Source: Neopestalotiopsis rosae
Lineage: Eukaryota > Ascomycota > Sordariomycetes > Amphisphaeriales > Sporocadaceae
NCBI GenBank assembly: GCA_023078685.1
Contig: JALGAS010000002.1
Coordinates: forward strand, 2,914,001-2,978,000
Reading direction: 5' to 3'
DNA length: 64,000 bases
Part shown: piece by piece, positions 1 through 12,974 of the stretch
Position numbering within the stretch: position 1 is the first letter of the stretch
How the letters are laid out: the number at the start of each line of letters is the position of its first letter
Notes under the pieces: generated by a model
What the model was told of the DNA's origin: nothing
Databases searched by the model: none
What the model saw: the letters and a program-made list of their open reading frames with translations, nothing else
Translations under genes and position numbers: made by a program

Positions 1-1348
1 CTCAATACTTTAGGTTACAGTAAGTGCTGTCGGTATGTCTGATTTGGCCTACTATATCAAAAAGTGGGTCGGTGGTAAGGCGAGCCAGGAAAATGCGAAG
101 ATATGGTGTTTCGAAGACAAAGTGGCCACTGCGACCCAACTGCACAAGTGCACTTCAAAGGGCACTGAACTGAAAACATCTATATGCCTATAATGGCAGT
201 CACATCGTAATTTCGTCGAGCTCCCATGATATTACAAGATCTCTTTCCCATGCCGCATCCTTAATTCGATGGTTGAAATAGCACTACGCTTGAAATGGCG
301 ATTTTAATTCAATGGGATCATTACCAAGATGGGGTTGTTACCGAGATGGGATAGTTACTGGAAGTGGACTCGAAAACTGACGAAAGACCGGTAGTTCACT
401 GGCCTTGCCTGGAGCCGAAGTCAACCTTGTCAATGGCAATGTTTAATAGAATTGAAATTCATCGAACAAAATCTTCTCGTATTTCTCTTCCATGTTGCCG
501 TTCCGAAAGCGGGAGAGTGGCGGTGAGCCTTACAACTCTTTGAAGTGGTCCAATATATTGTTTACGGTCGTTGAAATACCCCTGACACCGAAGCACAAGA
601 ATTGGTACGTTTGGCCCGCGCTGTCAAAGTTTTGACCTTGACCAATCCGATTCGGTACATTGTCCATTTTGGGCTATCTGCCTAATCTGGACGGATTACC
701 CGTTACGGAGGCTACCTCTATCCTATGCATATAGGGCTCATTGAATGCAGCCAACTAGGTAGCTTTTGCAGTCAGCACGGCTGGATACGCAAGTTCGAAC
801 ACAATATATCCGAAAAGATATTCCAACGAGCAAAGGAATAGGAGGAATTCGTAATCTGCTTCTAGTTCTTTCAGCTGGTAGAATATGTACAGACTCCATG
901 TAATTATTACTAGCGTGCTCTACACCAAAAGCGTGCAACATCCGAGCCTGATGCTCACTTACGTGTTCGGATCACCCGTCGACTATAGCCTCCAAGCACG
1001 CCTGTTCTAGATACCGTATGAACTTTTTGAAAATATGGTATATGTCGCACGCGGTCAACAAGCTGGCCAGTTTCTGTTTTCTGTTTTCTTTTTCTTTTTC
1101 ATAATAATCCATTTAGGATGACACTTGATAATATGATAATCCGGAGCCGGGAAAGAAATACCGTTGTGGCATTGATGTAGTGTGGCCGCCGCAGATCACC
1201 TGCTCGGTTACATCAGGGAGCTCTTCGACACATCTCTATTGAAGCTCTGTAGGATTAACTCACACATTCTTCGTTTCGTTCATGATCACATGTTTTACTT
1301 GGTTTGAGCCAAGATAGTCGCTGTCTATCGCAACATATTATACTTCGT
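1..1348. other. Gene-poor left end of window
   Basis: No reading frame here looks protein-like on either strand; the longest are short and start at arbitrary codons. A three-unit degenerate 17-bp tandem repeat lies at 314-364. A T-rich stretch with TTTTCT runs is at about 1070-1100. The last few hundred bases are the 3' flank of the minus-strand NACHT-ankyrin gene that ends at 1349. I see no RNA gene or mobile element. Confidence 0.6.
314..364. repeat. Three-copy 17-bp tandem repeat
   Basis: Units at 314-330, 331-347 and 348-364 share the pattern GGGNTNNTTACNNAGAT with a few substitutions. It is a small minisatellite in non-coding sequence with no visible function. Confidence 0.55.
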
Positions 1349-4300
1349 CTACTCGACGAAGTCTGGAACAATTCTCCCTCTCATATCCTTTCTTATCACA
1401 CACAGCCTCTTCGCATAATCGAGATAGCTTTCGTGGGGCTGGATCTCGCGGCTACCCGTCAGCTTCAGCTTCGCTTTTCTGAAGCCGCTCCATGGGCGTA
1501 CAAAACCACTTTGGCCAGTCAATGCCTGGTACTCGGCTGGTGATATCCTCTGCTGCTCGTTGAAACGACCAACGAGGAGCCAACGTCTTACAACCACGGA
1601 TCGCGTCCGCTCCATCACGTCGACAGGGCCATTTTCTCCAATATAAGATGTTCGTGCCCCACGGCGGACCAGGAAACTCACGGATTCCAGGTTCCCATAC
1701 AGACATGCACCCATGAGGGCTGAGCCGTAAGGCGAGCCTTCGAAATCAATCTCAGCGCCCATCTCTAGGCAATTTTCCATCATATCGATATGATTGTTGT
1801 ACGCCGCCACGCAAAGAGGACTGAATCCACGATCTGGTTGTAAGTTCATAATCCTTGAAAAGTCGTGAGTTGATAGCAAGCGGCGAAAATGCCGGAACCG
1901 GGCCACTAAGAAGGCGATAGTACTATACCTTCCAGGGTATAGGTGCCACGGAAATGGACTTGTCCTGTCAAGGCCTAAGTCTCCGATGTGTAAGACCAAG
2001 CTGGCTGACGTGTCGTCGCAGATCAAGTTATGCATGAAACTTCGTCCCGAACCATAGTCTTGGGTGAGATCATGTCCTCTGGATGCAAGCACGGGACCCA
2101 AATCCATTGGGGACGAATCCGGTGGGGCGTATATACCAAAGAATCTGGCGTAGGATCTAATGAACATCGCTTCATCCAGAGAAAATTCGGGGTGATACTT
2201 TGCGGCTCGGTAATGAAGCAGCTTCAAGAATAAATCTTCGTCCTTATAAAGCGGCCCAATTGAAGCACCTAGCTCAATCAGGCGAATTGCGGCCTGTTCC
2301 GATATAGCACAACCCAAAGGTGAATCGTTCTCGTCGTCAAATGTATCTAATTTGGCTCCGTTCGCTACGAGAAGCGAGATCATATGCAGGTTATCATTAA
2401 ACACTGCTAGATGAAGCGGCGTTGCGTAGTCGTCTTTGACCGTACATAGGCGGTTAATGATAGTTGATTTAACCAGCTCAGGATCCAGCTGGGCTCTTTT
2501 TCTGTATTGAATTTTGGTGAGTCGATCATTATAAATAGTACAACTGCATTCAACTTACCCCATATCCATCTTTTTGCCCTCTATATGCTGCAGAATTAGT
2601 TCTACAGCTACGACGTTCTTGTTGTAGACAGCATGATGAAGGGGGTACTCGTCTCCGAAGACCAAGTCACCACCCTCATGATGATGTTTTTCCAAAATCT
2701 GTGGCAATATAACGGCCAACTTTTTCGTCTTAGTAGCCTGTTCGGTGACATAACCGCGGTGAGCAGCACAACCTATCTTCAGAGTGCTCGCTCCATTCTC
2801 TAGCAGCCATTCAGCTACATTTATGCTGTTGGCTCTTATGCTAGCTATCAAAGGAGAGCATCCATGACAACTAGGCATGCTTGTTTCCAAAGGACAGTCA
2901 ATGTTTCGTAGCCTCTCGCACTCGTCTACGTCGTCATACTTGACTGCCATCTCAAGCCTCTGGAAAACATGTTTCATTCCACGCCAGGGTATCGTGTCGG
3001 GAATGGCCCCCATTTCGGGCCCAAAAGCTTCGTCTAGACACGCACTAATGTCTATGTCGCCGTTGACAATGGCATATGCTTTCGGAGTCATGGCCCGAGA
3101 GTCCTTTGAGCTCACAGCCCCAAGCTGTAATAGAGTCTTTGTGGATCTGAGGTGTTTTCTGCGGACTGCGATGTGCAATGGTGAACTCTCGTCCTCGGCA
3201 AGTACGTCAACATCAGCGCCTTTGGCTGCGAAGAACTCGATGGCCTCAAAGGAGTCGTTCCATGCGGCACAATGTAATGGGGTCCACCAATGTGATGTAA
3301 GTGGCTCGAAATTCTTCAGGAGTCCCTCGTCATAGAATAGCTGGAGGCATTCGACATTGCCTCCAACCGCTGCGAGGTGTAGAGCGGTCATGTCCTTGTG
3401 TAGCATTTCATTTTCTCCGACCAGGTATGCGGCCTCACATGGTCTATCCCACACAATCTCCACAGAGTTCTTAGTTGCGTGTGTAAGCAGGTATCGGAGG
3501 AACTTGTGGGCCCCGGTTCGTGCTGCTGTTTGTAGGACGTCCCAGAAGGTGTCGGTATTCCTTCGGTTTCCATAACTTGCGCCCAGATCCAACAGAAGCT
3601 GTGCGCTATCAAACGATGATCTATTCAAGTGATGCAAGAGCGGGCTCTGGGGTATGTTCTTGATGCTCTTTTTTTCCATGTCCACCCCACGCTGGACAAG
3701 CTCGCTCATAAGCCATGCACGATCAGACGTGGTACCACCGGTGACCCTGTGCAACAGGCCCAATCCATCACGACTCGATTCAAACTCGTTTAGACTTTCG
3801 CGAATCGTTTCATCCAGGATTCTTGAGATCATGGCTTTTCCTTCGATCGTTGCAATACTTTCCAAAACCCGTGGCTGCTGACAAACAAGCTCAATCGCTG
3901 AAATCCCGTTCTGCCGCTGATGAACGTCTACACCTCTGCGCAAAAGGAAACGGACTAATTCGTGATGGCCGTCTTCTATAGCCTGTCTCAGAAACATTAC
4001 TGTGACGGGTGATGTCTTAGCCGTATTCCAGTATTTGGTAGAGTCGAAAACCAACTGTACGATCCCGTCAGGCTCAATCGGTATTATGTCGCCTAACCAT
4101 TCCTTTCCAAAGCTGTCGAGTATGCCCTTGAAAAAAGGAATTAGTGCCGACTGAGAACAAGCCTCTTCATATCCATGCACAAAACCCAAACGCAGCAGCA
4201 TGGAAAGGACTTGCGTCATTAGCCTGTCCTCTCCGTCCAGATAGGCCATTTTCACGGCCTTCGTCCAATTTTGCACCCTGCCCGGTATGATCTCGAAGCA

Positions 4301-7300
4301 AAAAGTCCAAACTGTGCCCAAAGTCGAATCTTTTGGGGAAATGACTCCCGGTGTGAGCAGTTCATGAACAATGGCCTCATCTGGACATTCAGCGTTTTCC
4401 ACGCACCGCATAATGTAAAGTTCGACTGGGAGATATTTGTCGGGCTCCGCTCGGAGCTCACATGCAGACTCCCCATAGAGACTCTTTAGAAGTTTGATAC
4501 ATTCAAGCGTCACATCTGCATCTATCTTATGTAGAGGAGGATAGTTGCTGGTTTCAAGGGAGGTTGGCTTGACGCCAAGGTCTAAAAGTCGACGTAAGAC
4601 AGGAGCCGACCCAAAGGCTGCAGCATGTTGGAAAAGTTGGTGATGGTTTGACCAGAATCCTGGGATCTTGTCGCACCAGTCCATCAATTCAATCGCCATT
4701 TCTTCCGACTCTCGACCAGAAGTAAATTCTGATAAGAGCAAATCGAGTGGGGTCTCTCCTTTCGATGTTCTCATGGCCAGGCCGGCTGCTGTAGCATGCA
4801 GATCGAGTGCAAGGACATCTCTGATGAGGTTGACGTCAAGGTCATCAAATTCGAATACGCAGCGATGGAAAATTGTCATACCATCGGGGTCCGCGGTCAA
4901 GGGAGAGATGCCGTGGTCAACCAGGATTCTCAATGATCCAATGGCTTTTGATCGGATACAAACATGCACTAGTGGTATAGGCGATGGCCCACTTGTATAA
5001 TGATGTTCCTCGGCCAAGCCAAATTCAAGCAAAAACTCGAGACATTTGACTGCATTATATCCGGTGGCGAATTGTACCAGGGTCTCTTCTGCGCCTGCGT
5101 CGGTGACATATGCCCGCGATGTGTCAAGACGTTTGTCATCTAAACACATCTTCAAGGTTTTGCTGTCATCCCTGCTTATAGCCGCTCGAGCCTTGTGCAC
5201 AAGTCCGTCTTTGGAAAGGGAGATGCGTGTGTCAATACTTCTGAGATTCGGTTCCTTAGTGAATGCACTCCCCATCGCGCTTGCTGCACTCCAGACGACG
5301 GAACCCATCCGTATAGCCCCCTTGCCCCAAACAGAGTCGTAAGCACCCGTAGAGTCCAGGTATTTGAGGAGTTCTAGAAAAGCACGGTCTCGGACTTGGC
5401 TATCGGCCTCGCTGTCTCTTTCAAAGATCCAATGACGAATGTACCCCTCCAGAGCATCCAGTTCAGAGTCGCTGGGAATAATACCGAGAGACAGTAGTCG
5501 TGTGACGGGAGTGAAGTTTCTTGTGTGGCAAGCTATAATAGAGACCGTAGAGAAGATAGATTCTTTACCTAAATCCAAGGCCGGGTTCTTAACGTGTGAC
5601 AGTTCTGAACCTGCCTGGAGCAGGAGTTCAATCGTGCGGTTACGTTGACCAGCCGCGGGAACCATAAACGTTATGACACTCTGGTATGTAGAGTGGTTTC
5701 CCCATCCAGTGTCTTCGGGTTCATCTACACTCCACGCTGGGTCCCAGGGCATGAACGCTAGAGCCCCGCGCATGGCCAAGTCTATTGGCGTGCCGTAAGG
5801 ACATCGATGATTAGGATTTGCACCAGCCTCAAGTAGAGACATGCAAACCTCGGGCATGTTCAGTGCGGCCGCCAAGTGAAGATCCTCGAACCATTTTTCA
5901 GGCTTTCCCTGTGATACGAGCTGTTCGCGAGCCGCTTCGTACTTGCTGCCAAAGGAGTACCGAGACTTCAAGTAGTGGGAAAATGCCTCTGAGAACAAGT
6001 TCTTCCAACAGATAGGAAAATTTGACTGAATGTTTTTGCTGCTGATCAATGAACAAGAAAGTTGCACAAGGTTCGGATCTTCCAAGCCTTCCCGAATGAC
6101 ATATGGCCACATTATACATGCGTAAGTGTAGAAAGCTCCTCGGTTTGGCCCTCCACTCTGGAAGTCCGGAGGCGTACCGTATTGTTGCTCGTAAATATTG
6201 CTTAAGTGGACGAGCTTGAGACATCGAGGGGCAAGTAATTGCGTATACTTGCGTTTCGAGATGTGGTAGTCTGCGAGCTTGGGGTTTTCCGAAATCGATG
6301 TACTCTCCAGGAATTCCTTGACTGAGAAGTGAGAAAACTCAAAGGAATCACCGTCTTTGGATTTCCGAATCAAGCTACTGCATCTTAACTCAATCTCCCG
6401 CTCTGATACTAGGTTTGTGTCGCAAAGAGGAAGGCCAATTAACGCGAAATCCGAAATTGCCTGGCGAAGAACTCCAATCTGCCTTAGCGGTCCATCCCCC
6501 AACGCAATGAATTGGAGGCACATTTGCACCCGCAGTTGTATTCTTTGAGGAAACCTGCTTAGTCTTTCGAGTAGTCGCATGTAACTCCCGTGCAGCGTAG
6601 GTGGCAGTTCATGTAGGGCGTGGCGGCGGTCGGCGTCGGTGACAAATTCTCCAAGGTAGTCTAATTGACAGACAACCCATCGAAGCCTGCCGTGTTATGG
6701 TAAGTATAAGCATAAATCTAGGCTGAATCTTTGGATCAATGACGGTCCTACATTCCATTTGCTCCTTCTACCAGTCTTTCTCGTATTTCATCTTTCAATG
6801 ACGCACTAAGCATCGCGAGTCGTCCTGACTGCACTCTCTGTTGGATTTCGGCACCCACGAAAAGCTCAATATCACCAGTGGATGCGGCGATTGGTATATG
6901 TTTGAACTCATTCTCGACGCGCAGCCTGATGTCGATTTCGTCTCGACTGAACAGTGCAATAGTAAGCCGCTCGCTGTCTGATGCCGTCTCGACTATGCTC
7001 TCCACAACGTTATTTGTCTGATCACCACACTCATCAAGTCCATCAATGACGACTGTGACCTGGTCAAACAGCTCGACCATCTTTGTAATCGTGACTCGGA
7101 GTTCATCGAGGTCAGCAGCCTTCTCAAGGCCTCTCTCTGGATGCAGAGTATCAAAATATGCCTTGAGTATGTCGAATGCCTCATCATTTTGACGAGCGAG
7201 TTGAGATACAATGGCACCCAAGACACTCAGAGGTTTCCATGTGTCCTCGTTCTTATAATCGCAGAAGAAGAAGGCTGCACTACTTTGGGGCGATCCTCTT

Positions 7301-8067
7301 GAGAGAACTTCTTGAATCACGGCAGCTGCCAAGACTGTCTTGCCCCCGCCTTGAATGCCGCTGAGCCAAATCTTTGAGCCTGGCGTCTGCATCCACTCGG
7401 TGAGGTCTTCCGATTCAATAAGCCACATGCCCGTCACTGGGTGTCTCAGCCGGATGTTGTGCTCCAAGTTGTTCTGTGGATTGATCGCGGCTGGCATAAA
7501 GAAATCCAATACCCGTCGCTTCTCATTGTTGACCAGGATATGCGTATTGATCTCGATTCTTTTAGTGATTGTATGGACTGCAGAAATTTGTTTGCCGTGC
7601 TCATCCTGCTTGGCAAGCATGAGTTGCAACTGGCGCATCGAATCAGATGAGACTGCTAATGTCATGGTCTCCTTATACCGGGAAATTTCGGACATGAGTT
7701 CTTTTGTTTCAGATGACGCGAATGGCCATTTGAGCTGTCGTGCAACTCCACCAAGCTTGGAACGAGCCTGGAAACTGTCGGTCGCTTTCATGAGTTTGGC
7801 CTTGATCTTTTCCAATGTGCTTTTGCAGCTGCCAAGGAGATTAGAGCCCAAGGCGGGGTTGAATGCATCGCCGCCGTCCTCAAGGTCGATCACTAGAGCC
7901 TCGAGTGTACGCAGAAGACTGGGCAGGTCGTTGATCTCTTGAGAAAGCGCCAACACCTCTTGCTTGGCCCCAGCGACGGCTTTCCCATACTTGTAGACGT
8001 TTCTGAAGACGACATTAGCGAGGCTGATCAGGCCAGCAATGCTGGACGCTATTGACAAGGGGTCCAT
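1349..8067 (-). CDS. NACHT-ankyrin STAND (NLR-like) protein, 2198 aa
   Basis: Exons 6752-8067, 2559-6686 and 1349-2501. The introns (65 and 57 nt) have GTAGGA/CAG and GTAAGT/CAG borders and rejoin the frame exactly. The ATG at 8067 opens with MDPLSIASSIAGLISLA, typical of the helical N-terminal domain of fungal STAND proteins. A NACHT NTPase follows: P-loop GIQGGGKT at about residues 237-244 and Walker B VVIDGLDEC at about 339-347. The remaining ~1700 residues hold many ankyrin repeats, some clear (for example TALHLAAVGGN, SPLHIAVRRK, ATPLHLAVFN) and others diverged. Fungal proteins of this architecture are regarded as intracellular receptors in non-self recognition and programmed cell death, with repeats as the sensor; ligand and effector output are unknown here. 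The frame is uninterrupted, so the gene looks functional. Family assignment is firm; the role is inferred. Confidence 0.93.
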
Positions 8068-8786
8068 CTCATGAACATCGATGTACCCTCTGGCAATAGA
8101 CCGAATCGCAGTCAGCTCAAAGTCTGAGGTTTGCGCGACGTACTATTTGAGCAAAGAGACATGACACGATGCCGAAGAAGCAATGAAGAGTGAAAGGTAA
8201 GGTGGGGTAAGCGGAGCGTGGATGCACTGCCTATAAAGGATGCATGCTGCGTCTCTTGTGCGCCCGCGAGGCTTTCTGAGGAGGGTTCAACCACCCGCTT
8301 AATCTGCAGATGTGTAAGCTCAAGGCACACTCACACACATGCGCCGACTTGACAGCGTCAGTTCAGGTCAGCCAATCGGATTCATCTTCTGCGTCCATTG
8401 TCCATTGACCACACCAAGAATCGTTCGTCATGGTTGACTTCGTTGGATCTTCCGAAATAAGTACTTTGGTAGGTCATCATGTTATTCGGTTTTGTTTTCC
8501 CAGAGGGGTGATTATTTCCTGTTGGCAATCTCTACTTGCGATAATTGTGTCTCATGTATTCGTCTGACGTAAACTACGTACCTATAAAGGTTAGAATCAC
8601 CAACTAATGGGTTTACACGTGTCTCAATCGCTGATGGCTCAGCCTCACCGGAATTTTGCGGAGGCCATGAGGGGGTGGCAGTTTAGTTTCTCGGACGACC
8701 ATGAGTTGTGCATATGGTAATTAAGCAGAAGGATGTGGCACAAGAATTTTACTCCATTATTGAGGTAAGAGGGAAGAAGAAGAGAT
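8068..8786. other. Intergenic region upstream of the NACHT-ankyrin gene
   Basis: This holds the promoter and leader of the minus-strand NACHT-ankyrin gene (start at 8067) and the 3' flank of the minus-strand acyltransferase (stop at 8787). Short frames in it show no protein-like composition. Confidence 0.6.
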
Positions 8787-10303
8787 TCAACGAGGCTCAG
8801 CGTACTTCCTCCACAGCGGCTCATTAATGAGGCGCTCCAAACACCTATCCTCAATACCGCAAAGGACCTCACGTCCGCCTCCCGGCAGCGTCGGCATCAT
8901 GATCTGCATACCGTTGAGGATACCACAGCTCGGGCTGCGAATGGACGCAATGCGATCGCCCAAGAGGGGACCCCACTCGAGACCATATAGCTGCAGCTTG
9001 GCCCAAGAGGTCTGCGAGCAGCCAAGGCCGGGAGAGTCGAGAAAGGCACCGGGCACAATGAGCCCGACGTGCGGAAGGGAATCGACCAGGGCCGAAATGG
9101 AGTTGGTCAGGCCTCCGGGGTACTCGTTGGCGTCGATGATGGCCTGACGCAGCAGCGCGGCCAGCTCGCGCAGGTCCTCGGTCTCGAGCATGCGGCGCAG
9201 CGGCACTTTCACCTCGAGAAACATGACAAAGCAGCCCAGGGTCGCCTTGTCGATCGGCGGCTGCATGCGGTAGCGGCCGTCGATGGCAATGTTGAACGTG
9301 GTGACGGGGTCGCCTTTAATCTCGTCGAGCGGGAACTGCGCCGCCATGACGGACCGCCAGGCCAGCACCGACAGGGCGTCGTTGGTGGAAATGTATGACG
9401 GCTCGGAGTCGCTGGGGTTGAGCGGGTATGCGTCCTTCTTGAGCCTCGCTAGCGACTCTTCGGAAAAGTAGAATATTTGGCCGACGTGACCTTCGCGCTT
9501 CAATAGCTTTTCCAGCTGTTTGTACGGGTCGGTCATTATCGCGTACTGAGGGTGGTCCTCTATTGTTCCTCCGCGGCCCTCGCCTGGGGGCTTCAAGTTC
9601 AGAGAGTTCTTTCTGTCCGTGAGAATATTGTCGGGCACATGAGCCGGCTTCGTGATCGGGATGCCCTGCGCGCGCCGACACTCCTCGGCCCACACCTCGG
9701 TCCAGGTGAAGAAGGTCTGACCGTCGCCGACGGCATGGTAGGGATTCCAGTTAATGATCAGGCCTCCTTGCAAAAAGTTGAGTTGGATAAGCATGATGGG
9801 AAGTCGGTCATCGGGCGACGGCCAAGTGTACCTTCGGCACAGCACATTTTCATCGAGCGCGGCGACGGGAAAGTGCTTGGCCTTGAGCTCGGCAAATGCG
9901 GCGAAAGCTCCAGGAGCTCGCAGATCTTTCACGACAACAGGCTCGATGGACTTGAGTTCTTCAAGGTCCAGCTCACGTATTTGGAGCAGACCGCCCTGCT
10001 TGGCCTCCGTGTCGGGCACGGCCTCGGACCTGAGAATAGGGAACCGGCGACATGTTGCGCTCCAACCCTCTCTCAAAACCCGAGTCACTTCATCGATATC
10101 ATAATTATCTGCAAGCTCAAAGGGGAACAGCTAAGTATGGTCTGATGTCAGCCCAGAAATGTATAAGTGGTCAAGACTCAAGACTTCAGCTTTCTGCCCA
10201 GGCAGACACACGCACTTACATATCGGGGCCAGCCTCTGGGGCTGATTTGTTCAATGGAAGTGAGAGTTTTCCAGAGCTCTGGAGATGATGTGTGAGCGCT
10301 CAT
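8787..10303 (-). CDS. HxxxD acyltransferase (transferase family PF02458-like), 475 aa
   Basis: Two exons, 10220-10303 and 8787-10130, with a GTAAGT...TTAG intron of 89 nt at phase 0. The ATG at 10303 gives MSAHTSSPELWKTLTSIEQI, and the second exon continues LFPFELADNYDID. The catalytic HxxxD motif is HAVGD at residues 160-164, followed by G. The second hallmark, usually DFGWG, is replaced by LEWG in YGLEWGPLLGD near the C-terminus. The family (BAHD-like, including trichothecene 3-O-acetyltransferases) moves acyl groups from acyl-CoA to hydroxyl or amine acceptors. The acceptor is not predictable. No polyketide synthase, peptide synthetase, terpene cyclase or P450 lies beside it in the window, so a cluster role is not supported here. 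Confidence 0.9.
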
Positions 10304-11309
10304 CTTTGCACAATTCGGGCGCTTGGCAAAGACGATTGGTGCGGAAAAACAATGCCTGTTACTCTATGTATGTAATTGCGACTAATATCAACAGGCGAGT
10401 AATGATGAATGACAAAGGAAAATCCTGCACAATTTCAAAACTCGCTTGGATCGCCTCGCTTCATAAATGGTTCTCTTTCTATTCTCGTACCGTACCTCTC
10501 ATAAAATCACGCTTTCCCCGGACCCGATCGTATCGTGCTTTCGGATTTCAGGAGGGGGACTTTATTGACCAGGGGGCCGTTGAGTCTAGATTCGGGATAT
10601 GGAGCCGGAGCGATATGGGGTCGGAGGGTCTTCCGCCATCCTCCTATTGGCATTTTATGCGGTGTTGGCACCAGGGAGTCATGGATGCGCAGCCGACGGG
10701 CAGGGGTCTTTTTAGTACTCGTGTGAAAGGGTTGGGCCGTTAGAGCCCGGTTCCATCGTTCCTCTAGTAGGAAATTTATTACATGATTTGCACTTTGGAA
10801 CCGGAAAGGCGCCTTGGCGATGCGTTTTTCATCGTACAAAAACAGCAAAAAACTAGATGAACAAGCACAGGGCTCGCGCAGGGGGGGAGACGCGGCCGGG
10901 GTTTCTGCGGGCGAGCAACGCATGAGTCCCATGAGTTCCATGAGTGAGCTGAGTCAAAAATTGCTGCTTGGTAACTTTGCCCTCGGCCTGAATAATACCG
11001 TCGATAGCCAATAATATCGTGGCCCGAGTCAGCTTCCTAGACTTTACTTTACCCATAGCAGGGCAACGCAACCAGGGCGCCTAGTCTCATGTTACATGCG
11101 GCAGTTATTGATCGGTCACAGATCTCATGAGCTGAAGCAAAATATTCCGAACCTCGATCTTTGTTTTCCGTAAACCATATATCTCACGATTAGAAGAGCA
11201 TGGACTCGAAGCGCATTTTTGTCGAGCGTCTTTGATGCATGTTCCACCGAAGCATCATCGCAAAAACACCACACCAGAAAAAAACGAAAGAAAACTCCGC
11301 AATTGGACA
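10304..11309. other. Divergent intergenic region between acyltransferase and Pth11-like gene
   Basis: The spacer carries the promoters of the minus-strand acyltransferase and the plus-strand Pth11-like gene. Open frames exist on both strands around 10285-10941, but they overlap, start arbitrarily and show no recognisable domain. I treat this as non-coding. Confidence 0.5.
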
Positions 11310-12682
11310 ATGGAGATCGACCCAGTGATCCTCGCTTTGTTCAGACCGGCTCCATCAGGACTCGATCTGAGCGAGAACCCGGGCGGGAGTAACAGCGCCT
11401 CGGTAGCAGTGCTGTTCGTGATCGCGGCATTGGCAGTGGTCCTCAGATTCGCATCGCGGCGCATCGCCGACACACCACTGCAAAAGGATGATTATGTCAT
11501 CGTGGTCGCTCTGCTCTTCACTGGAGGAAGTGCGGGCATGTCTTTTGGCGTTGGTCACTATGGAGCTGGAAAGCATGTCTGGGCAGTGACATCAAGCGAT
11601 TTGTCCATGGCTTCAAAAGTAGGTTTCCATCTACGCGCTCCTCTACCCCTTTATGCACGCACTGGTGTTCTGCAACACTTGCTGACGAGACTGCCAGTTA
11701 TTATTCGCGTATACCTACATTTTTGCCGCCGCGGTGACATTTACCAAGCTCTCCATCCTGCTCTTGTATAAGCGCATCTTTGTCACGGGAGCACTTTCGT
11801 TTTCTATCTGCCTGTGGACCGCGGGTGTGATAACATGCCTCTACCCTCTAACGCTGGCGATTGGGATGGCCAACTGTAAGTATTTGAAAGTCTATGGTTT
11901 ATACCAAACATCTGCTAAATATTCCATCCCAATAGGTTGCAAGCCCGTGTCCTTCTACTGGACGAGATTCGCCGGCAACACTGAAGGCACTTGTCCGCTG
12001 GACGTCGGCACCTTTTTCGTAGTCCTCGCCATCATCAACGTTTTTCTCGACGCCTTTATCCTCGCCATCCCAATACCTCAGGTCGTGCGATTGCAAATGT
12101 CGACTCGAAAGAAGATCAGCATCTGCGGTCTGATGCTTCTCGGAAGTTTGTAAGACTCCCTTACCCCTATCTCAAGGTCACAGCGCCCGTCAGCATATAT
12201 AAGACCATGCCTATTAACCCGCAACTTCCCCAATTACCAGCGTCTGCTGCGCCAGCTGCGTACGCATCTACTACCTCCACGAGTTCGCCACCGCGACCGA
12301 CCTGACCTCGCTCATGGGCCCCGTGAGCGTCTGGTCCGCCATCGAGCCCTCGATCGGCATCCTGTCGGCCTGCCTGCCCAACATGCGGCCCCTCTGGATC
12401 ATCTCGCGGCGCAAGCTCTCCCCCTCGTACGCCGACCGCAGCGCCCGCAGCAACCAGGACCCCCCCTCGGTCCCCGGCCTCGTCACCTGGGGCCGCGGCG
12501 ACCCCAAGTCCTCGGGCAAGGCCTCCAAGGACGGCTTCACCCAGTTTCAGGACGAGGACGAGATGCACCTCACCGGGCCCGAGGTGCCGCTCAAGTGTTT
12601 GATTAGTTCGTCGGCTTCGGATACGGGCTCGTACGCCAATGGGATAAAAGTTCGCTCAGAAGTGCACGTACAGCACGAGTAG
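11310..12682 (+). CDS. Pth11-like integral membrane protein (fungal rhodopsin-type domain), 380 aa
   Basis: Four exons, 11310-11618, 11698-11875, 11936-12149 and 12241-12682, with introns of 79, 60 and 91 nt in phases 0, 1 and 2. Seven hydrophobic segments can be seen, beginning with ASVAVLFVIAALAVVLRFASR and ending in the IEPSIGILSACLPNMRP region. Motifs usual in the Pth11-related family are present: DDYVIVVALLF, FTKLSILLLYKRIF, and CKPVSFYW with the paired cysteines after helix 4. A polar tail of about 90 residues follows. Such proteins are predicted plasma-membrane sensors; the best-studied, Magnaporthe Pth11, acts in host-surface sensing. This one lacks an N-terminal CFEM domain. Exon 4 is markedly GC-rich. 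The family is clear; the ligand is unknown. Confidence 0.88.
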
Positions 12683-12974
12683 AGCAATGGCCCCCCTTCA
12701 AGGTTGGAAAGGCCAGGGTCATAGATAATGATAATAGATTACATGTTAACAGCTTTAGATTGCTTGGTCAAGTAAGCATAGTTATGATGACCTTGCTCGA
12801 TGTGCTTCGTGACAATCCTATGCGTTTCTTGCTATGGTGTTGTAATGCTATTCAATCTCCCTCGACAGGTAATACGCGCTGAATGATATGCTACCATAGT
12901 GCTACTTATCCATACACACTAGCTCACACAAGCGGAATTGCCGACCCACCCCTTTACCTGTTCATGTTCAGTCA

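Noticed and set aside
7355..7942. 195-codon plus-strand frame
   Set aside because: It is antisense to the NACHT domain, whose P-loop and Walker B show the true strand.
9552..10145. 197-codon plus-strand frame
   Set aside because: It is antisense to the acyltransferase carrying HAVGD.
10285..10941. Overlapping 144-152 codon frames on both strands
   Set aside because: No domain, no splice support and no ATG context; they lie in the promoter region between two divergent genes.
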